Assembly (NCBI GenBank): GCA_903912525.1
Contig: CAIWHK010000018.1
Location: 1 to 64,000 of the forward strand
DNA length: 64,000 nt
Direction of reading: 5' to 3'
Source of the DNA: an uncultured bacterium
GTDB taxonomy: Bacteria > Krumholzibacteriota > Krumholzibacteriia > LZORAL124-64-63
Part shown: in pieces, positions 7,823 to 16,971 of the stretch
Numbering within the stretch: the first letter of the stretch is position 1
Layout of the letters: the number at the start of each line of letters is the position of its first letter
The notes under the pieces: model-generated
Told to the model about the DNA's origin: nothing
Databases searched by the model: none
Seen by the model: only the letters and a program-made list of their open reading frames with translations
Position numbers and translations under genes: made by a program

Positions 7823-9832
7823 TCAGTCGAGCCGCTCGAGCAGCACCTCGGCGATGTCCCGTGCGCGCAGGCTGTCGCTGCGGTCGGTTTCCTTGATCGC
7901 GTCGCCGAGCATCGTCAGGCAGAACGGGCACGCGCTGCACACCTCGGCGGCGCCGGTCGCGGCCGCCTCCTCGATGCGGTTGTGATTGATGCGCGTGCCG
8001 AGGTGCTCTTCCATGAACATGCGGCCGCCGCCGGCGCCGCAGCAGAAGCCCTCGCGCCGGTTGCGCGGCATCTCTGTGATCGACAGGCCGGGCACGGCAG
8101 CGAGCACCTCGCGGGGCGCTTCGTACTGGCCGTTATGGCGGCCCAGGTAGCATGAATCATGGTAGGTCACATTGAGGTCGGCGCCGGCCTTGGGCTTCAG
8201 CCGGCCTTCCTTCACCAGTTCGGTCAGCAGCTGGCTGTGGTGGATGACCTCGACGCCCTCGAGCCCGAAGTCGGGGTACTCGTTGGCGATCGTGTTGAAG
8301 CAGTGCGGGCACGCCGTGACGACCTTGCGCACGTTGTAGCGCTTGAACGCCTCGATGTTGATCGGCGCCTGCATCTGGAAGAGGTACTCGTGCCCGACGC
8401 GGCGCGCCGGGTCGCCGCAGCAGCCTTCCTCGTTGCCGAGCACGGCGTAGTCGACGCCCGCTCGATCGAGCAACTGTACGAGCGCGCGCATGACGTCCTG
8501 GTTGCGGCCGTCGAAGCTGCCCGCGCAGCCGACGAACAGCAGGTACGCGGCCGAGCCCTTGTCCCGCATCCGCGGCACCGGCAGGTCGCCGATCCAGTCC
8601 TCGCGCGCCGCGCTGCTGACATTCCAGGGATTGCTGTTGTTCTCCAGCCCGCGCAGCGCGTTCTGCAGCGCGGCCGGCACCTTCGCCTCCATCATCACGA
8701 GGTGGCGGCGCTGGTCGATGATGTTCGGGATGTGGTCGATCATGACCGGGCAGCTGCTGACGCACCAACCGCAGGTCGTGCAGGCCCAGATGGCCTCCTC
8801 GTCGTTGACCTGGCCAATGAGCGCCGGGCGCTGGAACGCCTCGATCGCTGCGGCGGCCTCCGCCTGCCGCCCCTGGGCCTTCAGCTTGCCCACGTGTACG
8901 AGATGCGATTCCATCGCCAGCGCGTGGTCCCGTTCATTGGTGATGATCTCGCGCGGGTGCAGCGGCTTTCCGGTCAGGTCGGCCGGGCACATGTCGTTGC
9001 AGCGCCCGCATTCGGTACAGGTGTACATGTCGAGGATGCGCCGCCACGAGAAGTCCTCGAGCCTGCCCACGCCGAACGTCTCGCGTCCCTCGAATTCGAT
9101 CTTCTCCAGCGCACCCGTCGACGACAAGCGGCGCAGGTACACGGCCGGCAACGCAGTCAATACATGGAAGTGCTTGCCGAAGGGCAGGAAGTTCAGGAAC
9201 GCCATCAGCAGCAGGATGTGCGACCAGAACCAGAAGTGCAGCCACGCCGTCGTCGAGGCCGTCGTGCCGCCGGCGAACAGCCCGGCGCCAGCGGCGGACA
9301 GCCAGGCGTAGTTCCGCTCCGGATCGGCCGGGTCCAGCGAGAACAGCGCGGCGTCGGCCAGGATGTCGGTGACCATCAGCGAGGCGATCCAGACCAGGAT
9401 CAGGACGCCTTCGGCGTTCAGGTGCAGGCGGCGCGGGCGGATGACCAGGCGGCGCCAGATGCCCCAGCCGAGCGCGACCAGCACGATGGCCTCGAACGTG
9501 TCCTTGACCGCCGCGTACGCCAGGCCGAGCCCGCCGCCGAGCAGCGGCAGGTGGAAGTCGGCGTCGAACCCGCGGCCCACCAGCGTGCAGGTGCGCGTGA
9601 AGACGACGATGAAGCCGATGAAGATGGCGACGTGCATCCAACCGGCGCCGCGCTCGAGCAGCAGGCGCTGCTGGCCGAACCCCAGCACAAGCAGCGAACG
9701 CAGGCGGGCCGGGAAGTTCCCGGTGCGGTCGTCCGCCGCCCCGGCGCGCAGCAACCAGTAACGGTCGGCCATCGTGCCGATGAACATGGAGAACGAGCAG
9801 AAGAGCAGGACGGACATCGCGACGGCGTTCAC
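7823..9832 (-). CDS. membrane heterodisulfide reductase-like Fe-S oxidoreductase (EtfD type)
   Basis: About 669 aa from a GTG at 9832 (an ATG at 9817 is the alternative). The N-terminal ~260 residues hold about five membrane helices related to the NarI-like cytochrome b domain. Two ferredoxin-type clusters follow, CTECGRCNDMCP and CTTCGWCVSSCP, and then two CCG domains (VLGNEEGCCGDPARR and GFCCGAGGG with paired cysteines). This architecture matches the membrane HdrD/GlpC-like proteins that take electrons from ETF and reduce menaquinone, such as mycobacterial EtfD. The nearby etfBA and GlcD-like genes support that role, but pairing with this ETF is inference. Confidence 0.88.
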   Translation of the reverse strand: MNAVAMSVLLFCSFSMFIGTMADRYWLLRAGAADDRTGNFPARLRSLLVLGFGQQRLLLERGAGWMHVAIFIGFIVVFTRTCTLVGRGFDADFHLPLLGGGLGLAYAAVKDTFEAIVLVALGWGIWRRLVIRPRRLHLNAEGVLILVWIASLMVTDILADAALFSLDPADPERNYAWLSAAGAGLFAGGTTASTTAWLHFWFWSHILLLMAFLNFLPFGKHFHVLTALPAVYLRRLSSTGALEKIEFEGRETFGVGRLEDFSWRRILDMYTCTECGRCNDMCPADLTGKPLHPREIITNERDHALAMESHLVHVGKLKAQGRQAEAAAAIEAFQRPALIGQVNDEEAIWACTTCGWCVSSCPVMIDHIPNIIDQRRHLVMMEAKVPAALQNALRGLENNSNPWNVSSAAREDWIGDLPVPRMRDKGSAAYLLFVGCAGSFDGRNQDVMRALVQLLDRAGVDYAVLGNEEGCCGDPARRVGHEYLFQMQAPINIEAFKRYNVRKVVTACPHCFNTIANEYPDFGLEGVEVIHHSQLLTELVKEGRLKPKAGADLNVTYHDSCYLGRHNGQYEAPREVLAAVPGLSITEMPRNRREGFCCGAGGGRMFMEEHLGTRINHNRIEEAAATGAAEVCSACPFCLTMLGDAIKETDRSDSLRARDIAEVLLERLD

Positions 9833-10062
9833 GGCAAACCCCCGGCGGCGGCGCACCGGCCCGACGGGCCGGCGGCACGGTTGGCGATCCTTCGCCCCCC
9901 GAAGATAACCCCACGGCGGGCAGGACAAAAGCGGGGAATGCCCGCGGCGTCACCGGTTTACAACGCGCCGCGGCGGGGTTAACCTGCGGGGGGCCCCGGC
10001 CCCGTGAGAATCAGTGCCATCGTTCCCGGCAACCCAGGACCTCCAGCCCCAAGGTACGCACC

Positions 10063-10497
10063 ATGGAATCCCGCCCCGAGCCCACGAACCCGACCGACGA
10101 CGTCGTCTGCCGGGTGCTCACGGACATGCGCCGGGTCGCGGTGGTGGGCCTGTCGGCGCGCCCGGACCGCGCCAGCTACGGCGTCACCCGGTTCATGGTC
10201 GGCCTCGGGCTGGACGTGGTCGGCGTCAACCCCGCGCTGGACGAGGACGTGCTGGGCCTGGCCATCTTCAAGGAACTGACCGACGTCACCGGCAAGGTGG
10301 ACGTCGTGGACGTCTTCCGGCGCAGCGACGCGGTCCCCGAACTGGTGGACCAGGCGATCGCGATCGGCGCCGGGGCGATCTGGCTGCAGGAGGGCGTCGC
10401 CCACGAGGAAGCCGCGGCCAGGGCGCGCGCAGCGGGTCTGGTCGTCATCCAGGACCGCTGCCTCTACAAGGAATGGCTGCGGCTGTGCAACGGGTAG
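10063..10497 (+). CDS. CoA-binding domain protein (YccU type)
   Basis: A 144-aa single-domain protein with the CoA_binding Rossmann fold: RRVAVVGLSARPDRASYGVT near residue 24, VVGVNPALDEDVLG, and VDVVDVFRR. The length is typical. AAGG lies about 10 nt before the ATG. Members bind CoA or a nucleotide in vitro, and their physiological role is generally unknown. It is the first gene of a plus-strand run: the sugar-nucleotide reductase starts 4 nt after its stop, so co-transcription is likely although no functional link is obvious. Confidence 0.9.
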   Translation: MESRPEPTNPTDDVVCRVLTDMRRVAVVGLSARPDRASYGVTRFMVGLGLDVVGVNPALDEDVLGLAIFKELTDVTGKVDVVDVFRRSDAVPELVDQAIAIGAGAIWLQEGVAHEEAAARARAAGLVVIQDRCLYKEWLRLCNG

Positions 10498-10501
10498 ACG
10501 C

Positions 10502-11554
10502 GTGAACGAACGCCAACCTGACGACGACCGGAAGAACGGCGGCCGCGACCTCGTCACCGGGGCCCTTGGCTTCGCCGGCCTGCACCTGGTGCGCGCCCTG
10601 CTGCAGGACGGTCACGAGGTGACCGGGTTCGGCAGGCAGCCGGACGGTTCACCGCCGCCGGCGACGGCGGGCGAATTTGCCCGGGGACCGGGCGACAGCG
10701 GCCCCGAGGTGACCTATGCGGGCCCCGGCGGCTCCTTCTGCTACCGCACCGGCTCGGTGGACGACGCAGGTGCGATCCGCGAGGTCCTGGCGGCGGCGCG
10801 GCCCCGGGTGATCTACCACCTGGCAGCACAGAGTTCGGCGGCCGCCTCCTTCGACGCCCCCGCCGAGACGCTGTCGGCCAACCTTCTCGGAACGCTGAAC
10901 GTCCTGGAAGCCGTGCGGGCCCTGCCCGCGGGCGAGCGCCCGGTCATCATCGCGGTCGGCTCGGCCGAGGAATACGGGCCGCAGTCAGGTGTTGCGCTCC
11001 TGGACGAGGAAGCCCCGCTGGCCCCGGTTTCGCCCTATGCCGTGAGCAAGGCCGCGCAGACGCTCCTGTGCCGACAGTACCAACGCGCATACGGCCTCCC
11101 CGTAGTTGTGGCGCGCCCGTTCAGCCATACCGGGCCCGGCCAGCACCCCCGGTTCGCCTTCCCTTCCTTTGCCCGGCAGATCGCGGCCGCCGAAGCCGGG
11201 CAGGGACCGGCCGAGATCGTGACCGGCGACCTGTCCCCGGTACGCGACTTCCTGGACGTACGCGACGTGGTGCGCGCCTACCGCCTGCTGGCCGACCGGG
11301 GCCGGCCCGGCGAGGTCTATAACATCTGCTCCGGAACGGCGTTGACGATGGCCGAGGGACTGCGGATATTGGTGTCCGCCGCCACCGTGGCCATCACCGT
11401 GCGGCGCGATCCGTCGCGGGACCGACCCGCGGACACGCCGCGACTGGTCGGCGACAACCGCAAGCTGCGCAACGGGACAGGATGGGTCCCCGAGCGCGAC
11501 GCGGCCTCCGCCCTGCTCGACCTGCTTGCCGAGGCCCGAAAGGAATTCTCATGA
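10502..11554 (+). CDS. GDP-4-keto-6-deoxy-D-mannose reductase-like epimerase/dehydratase
   Basis: A 350-aa extended SDR protein from a GTG at 10502. It carries the NAD(P) motif VTGALGFAGLHL and the catalytic YAVSK with an upstream Ser in VGSAEEYG. The segment RPFSHTGPGQ is characteristic of the Rmd branch, as is the later RDFLDVRDVVRAY and the YNICSG near the C-terminus. Rmd enzymes reduce GDP-4-dehydro-6-deoxymannose to GDP-rhamnose for surface polysaccharide. No GDP-mannose 4,6-dehydratase is in the window, so substrate assignment is by family resemblance. Its stop overlaps the ugd start (ATGA). Confidence 0.82.
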   Translation: MNERQPDDDRKNGGRDLVTGALGFAGLHLVRALLQDGHEVTGFGRQPDGSPPPATAGEFARGPGDSGPEVTYAGPGGSFCYRTGSVDDAGAIREVLAAARPRVIYHLAAQSSAAASFDAPAETLSANLLGTLNVLEAVRALPAGERPVIIAVGSAEEYGPQSGVALLDEEAPLAPVSPYAVSKAAQTLLCRQYQRAYGLPVVVARPFSHTGPGQHPRFAFPSFARQIAAAEAGQGPAEIVTGDLSPVRDFLDVRDVVRAYRLLADRGRPGEVYNICSGTALTMAEGLRILVSAATVAITVRRDPSRDRPADTPRLVGDNRKLRNGTGWVPERDAASALLDLLAEARKEFS

Positions 11555-12876
11555 TCCGCATCTGCATGGTTGGCACCGGCTACGTCGGCCTGGTCTCGGG
11601 CGCGTGCATGGCCGATTTCGGCAACACCGTCACCTGCGTCGACATCAACCGCGAGCGCATCGAGAAGCTCGAGCGCGGCGAGATCCCGTTCTACGAGCCG
11701 GGACTCGATCGCCTGGTGCTCAAGAACGTCAAGGAAGGCCGCCTGCTGTTCTCCACCAGCCTCGAAGAGGGCATGCGGGACGCCGAGGTGGTCTTCATCG
11801 CGGTGCAGACGCCCATGTCCGAGAGCGGCGAGGCCGACCTGCAGTACGTCATGAAGGTCGGCGAGCAGATCGGCGACCTGCTGGAAGGCTACAAGGTCGT
11901 CGTTACCAAGAGCACGGTGCCCGTCGGCACCAGTCGCGCCCTGCGCAAGGTCATCGCCGCCCGCGTCAGGCCCGGCGCCACCTTCGACATGGCCAGCAAT
12001 CCGGAGTTCCTGCGCGAGGGTTCGAGCATCGAGGACTTCATGCGTCCGGACCGCGTCGTGATCGGCGTCGACACCCAGCGCGCCGAGGAACTGCTGCGCG
12101 CCATCTACCGCCCGCTGTACCTGCTCGACACGCCGGTGGTCAAGACAGGCATCGAGACGTCCGAACTGATCAAGTACGCGGCCAACAGCTTCCTGGCCGT
12201 GAAGATTTCGTTCATCAACGAGGTCGCGCGGCTGGCCGAACGCGTCGGCGCCGACATCTTCGACATCTCCAAGGGACTGGGACTGGACAAGCGCATCGGC
12301 TCGAAGTTCCTGCATCCGGGCCTCGGCTTCGGCGGCAGTTGCCTGCCGAAGGACACCAACGCCCTGGTCCACATCGCGAGCGAGGCCGGCGACGACATGA
12401 CCATCGTGCGCGCGGCGATCGCCGTGAACGCCGGCATCCCGGCCCGCGCCGTGGCCAAGGCCGAGGCGCTCGCCGGAGACCTGACCGGCCGCACCATCGC
12501 GCTGCTGGGCCTGGCCTTCAAGCCGAACACGGACGACATCCGGTCGGCAGCCAGCCTCGAGATGGTCAAGCTGCTGCAGGCACGCGGCTGCCGCCTGCAG
12601 GCGCACGACCCCGCCGCCATGGACAACTTCAAGATGGTCCACCCCGAGCTCAACTACTGCCAGTCGGCCTACGAGACCTGCCAGGGCGCGGACGTGTGCA
12701 TCCTGGTCACCGAGTGGAACGAGTACCGGCAGCTCGACTTCGAGCGCCTGGCGTCCATCATGACCGGGAATGTGTTCCTGGACTGCCGCAACGTGTATGA
12801 TCTGCCGACTCTTGAGAAGCACGGCTTCAAGTACGATTGCTTCGGGCGGGCCAACCACCGCTCGGCGGGCGCCTGA
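11551..12876 (+). CDS. ugd: UDP-glucose 6-dehydrogenase
   Basis: A 441-aa protein starting MIRICMVGTGYVGLVSGACM, the NAD-binding motif of UDP-glucose/GDP-mannose dehydrogenases. The catalytic Cys is about residue 264 in GFGGSCLPKDTNAL, and the UDP-binding C-terminal domain has GLAFKPNTDDIRSAAS. It oxidises UDP-glucose twice to UDP-glucuronate, a precursor of acidic polysaccharides. AAAGGAA precedes the ATG, which overlaps the preceding stop by 4 bp. UDP-glucose could come from the UDP-sugar pyrophosphorylase at 51192-52580. Confidence 0.95.
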   Translation: MIRICMVGTGYVGLVSGACMADFGNTVTCVDINRERIEKLERGEIPFYEPGLDRLVLKNVKEGRLLFSTSLEEGMRDAEVVFIAVQTPMSESGEADLQYVMKVGEQIGDLLEGYKVVVTKSTVPVGTSRALRKVIAARVRPGATFDMASNPEFLREGSSIEDFMRPDRVVIGVDTQRAEELLRAIYRPLYLLDTPVVKTGIETSELIKYAANSFLAVKISFINEVARLAERVGADIFDISKGLGLDKRIGSKFLHPGLGFGGSCLPKDTNALVHIASEAGDDMTIVRAAIAVNAGIPARAVAKAEALAGDLTGRTIALLGLAFKPNTDDIRSAASLEMVKLLQARGCRLQAHDPAAMDNFKMVHPELNYCQSAYETCQGADVCILVTEWNEYRQLDFERLASIMTGNVFLDCRNVYDLPTLEKHGFKYDCFGRANHRSAGA

Positions 12877-12931
12877 CCGGCGCCCGCTCCATCCAACCGA
12901 CCGGCCCCTGGGCCAGACGAGACGGGAATCC

Positions 12932-14068
12932 ATGAACGATCCGCAACGTCGCGTGGGACGCTACGACCTGGTCACGCCCATGCTCCCGTGCAAGGACGAG
13001 ATCGTCGGCAAGTTCGAGAAGCTGCTCGTGTCCGGCCGCTACATCCTGGCCGACGAGGTCCGCCTGCTCGAGGAGGAACTGGCCGCGGCCTGCGGCGTCG
13101 CCGACTGCGTCGGTGTCGCTTCCGGGTCGTCGGCGCTGTTCGTGGCGCTGGCGATGGCCGGTGTCCGGCCGGGCGACGAGGTCATCACCACGCCGTACAC
13201 ATTCGACGCGACGATGGAAGCGATCATCCTGCTCGACGCGGTGCCGGTGTTCGTGGACATCAAGTCCACCGACCTGAACATCGACCCGGCCCGCATCGAG
13301 GACGCCATCACGCCGCGCACCCGCGCGATCATGCCGGTGCCCATCTTCGGCGCCCCCTGCGACATGGACGCGATCAACGAGATCGCGACGCGGCGGGGGC
13401 TCGAAGTGGTCATGGACAACGCGCAGGCGTTCGGCACCATCTACCGCGGCCGGCAGATCTCCTCGTGCGGGCGCATGGCGACGCTGAGCTTCTACCCGAC
13501 CAAGAACCTGCCCGGGATCGGTGACGGCGGCGCCGTCTGTTGCCGCGACAAGGCGGACGCCGAGCTCATCCGGCGCCTGCGCGCCCATCAGGTCGTGCGC
13601 GCCAACGGCCACCTCTATACCGGCTGGAACAGCCGGCTCGACGAGGTGCAGGCGATGGTCATCCGCATCCGCCTGGCCCGCTTCGCCGAGGAGCAGCACG
13701 ACCGCGACCAGGTCGCCGCCATCTACGACAGCTACATCCCGGCCGAGTGCCGCGTGCAACTGGACGACGGCGGCCACGCGATGCGCATGACCTACCACCA
13801 GTACTGGGTGCGCAGCGCCGACCGCGACGGCCTGCGCCGCGCGCTCGACAAGGCCGGCATCGACGTCGGGATCTACTACGACCCGCCGCTGCACCGGCAC
13901 GAACTGGCCGTCTACTGCCGCGCCGCGGGCGACCTGCCCGAGGCCGAACGTGCCGGGCGCGAGATCATCGCCCTGCCTATCCACGCGGCCCTGCCCTTCG
14001 CGGACGCACACCGCGTCGGGGAAGTCGTGCGCGGGTTCATGTCGACCGGAAAGGCCGCCGGTGCGTGA
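12932..14068 (+). CDS. DegT/DnrJ/EryC1 family sugar aminotransferase
   Basis: A 378-aa PLP enzyme of the nucleotide-sugar aminotransferase family. It has VASGSSALFVALAMAGVRPG and DEVITTPYTFDAT for cofactor phosphate binding, VVMDNAQAFGTIYRG, and the PLP lysine at about residue 191 in SFYPTKNLPGIGDGGA. Family members transaminate or epimerise keto-sugars on UDP, GDP or dTDP carriers for LPS O-antigen or exopolysaccharide. It sits 55 bp after ugd, which suggests a 4-keto or 3-keto uronic acid derivative as substrate, though that is inference. Its stop is overlapped by the next gene's GTG. Confidence 0.9.
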   Translation: MNDPQRRVGRYDLVTPMLPCKDEIVGKFEKLLVSGRYILADEVRLLEEELAAACGVADCVGVASGSSALFVALAMAGVRPGDEVITTPYTFDATMEAIILLDAVPVFVDIKSTDLNIDPARIEDAITPRTRAIMPVPIFGAPCDMDAINEIATRRGLEVVMDNAQAFGTIYRGRQISSCGRMATLSFYPTKNLPGIGDGGAVCCRDKADAELIRRLRAHQVVRANGHLYTGWNSRLDEVQAMVIRIRLARFAEEQHDRDQVAAIYDSYIPAECRVQLDDGGHAMRMTYHQYWVRSADRDGLRRALDKAGIDVGIYYDPPLHRHELAVYCRAAGDLPEAERAGREIIALPIHAALPFADAHRVGEVVRGFMSTGKAAGA

Positions 14069-15206
14069 GCCACAGGCATCCCCGTCGACGTCCCTGACGT
14101 TCGCCGCGCTGGCCTCGCCGCTGGCGCGCAACCAGGCACAGGCGATCATCGACCGGCTGCAACTGCGCTCGCCGCGCCTGGCCTGCAGCCTGGACCTGTT
14201 CGATTCGCCGCAGCCAGAGGCCCAGCGCGCAAAGGAGGCGTTCATCTCGACCAGTCGCGTCGAGATCAAGTTCCTCCTGACGGCGCTGCGCGAGAAGCGC
14301 ACGCGGTTGATCGTGCTTGAGGCGTCCGACCTGCTGTCGCTGCCCGAGACCGACGCTGTCATCGCCTGCGTGCCCGACCGTGGCGCGCCGTTCGACGCGT
14401 TCCTCAATCGCGGCGGCTTCATCATGGACGAGATGGAATCCGGCCGGCGCGTGGGCGTGCTGTCCCATCGCGTGCGGGCGCAGCTTCAGTCGCTGTGGCC
14501 CGACCTTCGCTTCGAGATCCTGCGCGGCGGCGTGGACAGTGCGATGGAGACACACCTGCGGCGCAGCGAGATCGACGGCCTGGTGCTGCCGTCGTCGGTG
14601 ACCGAGCACCTCGGCATCCAGGGCATCGTGGCGGAGATCTTCGCGCCCGAGTTCGTACTGCCGGGGCCCGGCCAGGGCACGCTGGTCGTGCTGGCGCGGC
14701 CGGACGACGAGGAAGCGCGCGACCTGCTCGCACCGTTGCATTCGGAGGACTCGGCCCTCGAACTGGCCGCCGAGACCGCCTTCCATCGCCGCATGCTGCC
14801 GGACCAGGACCTTCCGGTCGGGGCGCTGGCGCGCGTCAGCAGCGACGGCATCGCCATCCTCGGCGGCACGGGCGCGGGCAAGCACCGCTTCTCGGTGTCA
14901 GGCACGCTGGCGGAAGCCGGGCTGGTGGGCGACGGGCTCGCGCAGCAGATCCTCAGCCACAGCGATACCTTCACCGACCTGCTCGAGGGCGACTTCCCCG
15001 ATGGCCTGCCCGAGGAGAAGGACGAGGACGCGACGCTGCTGGGCAACCTGAAGGACGAGGATGACGAGGAAGCCGGCGCCGACCCCGACCTCGACGCATT
15101 CGAGGACCTCGAGGACCTGCGCCGGTTCGAGGACCTGGCAGGCCTGGGCGATGACGACCCTGCCGGCGAGGACGATGATCCCGACACCTACGAGGAAGAC
15201 CACTGA
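14061..15206 (+). CDS. hydroxymethylbilane synthase-like protein lacking the cofactor cysteine
   Basis: A 381-aa protein from a GTG at 14061, with GGAAAGG about 6 nt upstream and an 8-bp overlap with the aminotransferase. Residues 12-260 align throughout with HemC: ASPLARNQAQAIIDRL (SPLAxxQA), RRVGVLSHRVRAQL for the GTSSLRRQ region, WPDLRFEILRGG for the RGN loop, and LPGPGQGTL. Critical features are changed. The dipyrromethane-anchoring Cys is Gln249 (PDQDLPVGA for GGCQVPIG), RGN is RGG and TRL is gone, although the catalytic Asp survives at about residue 90. The last ~75 residues are an acidic Asp/Glu-rich tail absent from HemC. It is probably not a working porphobilinogen deaminase and may bind anionic ligands. 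Confidence 0.7.
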   Translation: MREPQASPSTSLTFAALASPLARNQAQAIIDRLQLRSPRLACSLDLFDSPQPEAQRAKEAFISTSRVEIKFLLTALREKRTRLIVLEASDLLSLPETDAVIACVPDRGAPFDAFLNRGGFIMDEMESGRRVGVLSHRVRAQLQSLWPDLRFEILRGGVDSAMETHLRRSEIDGLVLPSSVTEHLGIQGIVAEIFAPEFVLPGPGQGTLVVLARPDDEEARDLLAPLHSEDSALELAAETAFHRRMLPDQDLPVGALARVSSDGIAILGGTGAGKHRFSVSGTLAEAGLVGDGLAQQILSHSDTFTDLLEGDFPDGLPEEKDEDATLLGNLKDEDDEEAGADPDLDAFEDLEDLRRFEDLAGLGDDDPAGEDDDPDTYEEDH

Positions 15207-16114
15207 CCGAGCGCCGCGGCGACCCGCGCCGCGGCGAACGGATCCCGCATCTGCGCGGTGCCGACCTGCACCGCGACCGCCCCGAGCGCGAAGAACTTGA
15301 GCGCATCCTCGACCGTGGCGATGCCCCCCACGCCTACGACCGGCACGCCCGTGCCACGGACAATCTGGTCCACTTTGGCCAGCGCGATCGGCAGGATGGC
15401 CGCGCCCGAGTAGCCGCCGAAGCGTCGCGGCAGGTACGGCTGCCCCGTCCGCAGGTCCACGTCCAGCCCCACCACGGTATTGATCGCACTGACGGCGTCG
15501 ACGCCCGCGTCGCGCGCCGCGACGGCCAGTTGCGCGATGTCGGCGGTATTGGGCGTCAGCTTGGCCAGCAACGCGCGGTCGGGCAGGTCTGCGCGCGCGG
15601 CGGCCACACAGCGTGCGACCGTCGCCGGCGAACTGCCGAAGTCGTGGCCGCCCTCGGCCACGTTGGGGCAACTGAGGTTCAGCTCCACGCCGTGCCAATG
15701 CCTGAATCCGGAGGCGGCATCATGCAACCGGCGCACCATCGGGCCAAAGTCCTCGGGCGTCGTCGCCGCCAGGCTGACGATGGTGGGCACGCCGCGCGCC
15801 TCCAGTTCGGGAAGCACGGTCGTCAGGAACGCGTCGAAGCCCACGTTCTCCAGCCCGATGCTGTTGAGCGCGCCGCACGGCGTCTCGACGAGCCTGGGCA
15901 TGGGATTGCCCTCGCGCGGCAGCGGCGTGACGGTCTTCGTGACGACCGCCCCGAGCCCCGCGTACGGCGAGGCACAGTCGGCCGCGGTGAAGTCGTGGGC
16001 CGCCAGCCCGTAGCCGAAGCAACCCGAGGCCGTCCACACGCGGCCGGGAAGCATACGCGGCCCCAGCCGGAACGGCGCCGTCGCGTCGGAGCGCCACCAG
16101 TCGGGTCGCTTCAT
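15188..16114 (-). CDS. pyrD: dihydroorotate dehydrogenase catalytic subunit (class 1B)
   Basis: A 308-aa protein from the ATG at 16114, which overlaps the pyrK stop (ATGA). FMN barrel motifs are clear: VWTASGCFGYGLAAHDFTA, NSIGLENVGFDAF, the substrate-binding ELNLSCPNVAEGGHDFG with the class 1 catalytic Cys (in SCPN), KLTPNT, SAINTV and VVGVGGIATVEDALKF. It oxidises dihydroorotate to orotate. With PyrK it forms the NAD-linked class 1B heterotetramer. It is the last gene of the pyr operon, and its 3' end overlaps the convergent HemC-like gene by 19 bp. Confidence 0.93.
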   Translation of the reverse strand: MKRPDWWRSDATAPFRLGPRMLPGRVWTASGCFGYGLAAHDFTAADCASPYAGLGAVVTKTVTPLPREGNPMPRLVETPCGALNSIGLENVGFDAFLTTVLPELEARGVPTIVSLAATTPEDFGPMVRRLHDAASGFRHWHGVELNLSCPNVAEGGHDFGSSPATVARCVAAARADLPDRALLAKLTPNTADIAQLAVAARDAGVDAVSAINTVVGLDVDLRTGQPYLPRRFGGYSGAAILPIALAKVDQIVRGTGVPVVGVGGIATVEDALKFFALGAVAVQVGTAQMRDPFAAARVAAALGQWSSS

Positions 16115-16971
16115 GCGCACCCGCCTTTCGCGCCGGTTGGGCCATCGCCACAAGTCGGCAGGTCGCTGCCAACCAAACCCGGCAGCCTCTCCGCATCGAA
16201 AACGGGGCCGTCCTGGCAACAGGTTGCGTTGCGCTCATGCCCGCCGTCGGCCACGCGAACGACGCACCCCTTGCACACCCCGTAACCGCAACCCATGTGT
16301 TCCTCGAGCGAGACCCAGCAACGCCAGCCCCTGCGGCGCGCCAGTGCAGCAGCCGCCCGCAGCAGCGGCCACGGGCCGCAGGCAAGCGTCACCACGCGCG
16401 GGCCGTCAGGTAGTTCGGCGTCGTCCGCAACGAGCGACGTGACCACGCCGGATGCCGCGCGGTGGCCAGCCGCCAGGCCCGCCGGGTCGTCCACCGAGAC
16501 GCGCCAGGTGTCCCCCAGCAGGCCCCAGGGCACTTCCCCGGCATGTCGCGCCCCGAAGCAGGCCGCATCCCCGGGTTGTCCCCAGCGACGCCACCACGCG
16601 AATACCGGCGGCAGTCCGACGCCCCCACCCAGGAGCACCGTGACCTGCCCTTCGGCCGGAGCCGGGAACGGCTCGCCCAGCGGGCCGAGGACCGACACTG
16701 GGCTGCCCGGCCCGAGCGCCGCCAGGGCAGCCGTGCCACGGCCGACCACGCGGTACAGCAAGGCCACCGTATCGCCGTCGCCGGCCAGAATCGAGAACGG
16801 ACGGCTGAAGGTCCAGGCCCTGGGACCGGGTTCGTTGATCATCACGAACTGCCCGGGCAGGAAAGCGAAAGGAACGTCCAGCACGACGTCCAGGCGGTGG
16901 AAGGCCGACGACACGAGTTCGTTCGCAATCACCTTGCCGAAGGCGGCCACGGCGGCGGGCCGGCCGGTCAC
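16111..16971 (-). CDS. pyrK: dihydroorotate dehydrogenase electron transfer subunit
   Basis: A 286-aa protein from a GTG at 16971 that overlaps the upstream stop (GTGA). An FAD domain has FSRPFSILAG (RxFS motif), an NAD-binding half has VTVLLGGGVGLPPVFAW, and a C-terminal [2Fe-2S] site uses CGYGVCKGCVV followed by a later Cys in NATCCQDGPVF. It passes electrons from PyrD's FMN to NAD+. The order pyrK-pyrD is standard, but here the pair follows a TPR lipoprotein gene rather than pyrC directly. Confidence 0.93.
   Translation of the reverse strand: MTGRPAAVAAFGKVIANELVSSAFHRLDVVLDVPFAFLPGQFVMINEPGPRAWTFSRPFSILAGDGDTVALLYRVVGRGTAALAALGPGSPVSVLGPLGEPFPAPAEGQVTVLLGGGVGLPPVFAWWRRWGQPGDAACFGARHAGEVPWGLLGDTWRVSVDDPAGLAAGHRAASGVVTSLVADDAELPDGPRVVTLACGPWPLLRAAAALARRRGWRCWVSLEEHMGCGYGVCKGCVVRVADGGHERNATCCQDGPVFDAERLPGLVGSDLPTCGDGPTGAKGGCA

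Noticed and set aside
8159-9982. Plus-strand open frame of 607 codons opposite the EtfD-like gene
   Set aside because: No motifs, composition of an antisense frame (Arg/Val/Gln-rich), and the minus strand has an unmistakable Fe-S protein.
9957-9984. TTTACA-16-TTAACC before the CoA-binding protein gene
   Set aside because: The -10 match is poor and no supporting feature is present.
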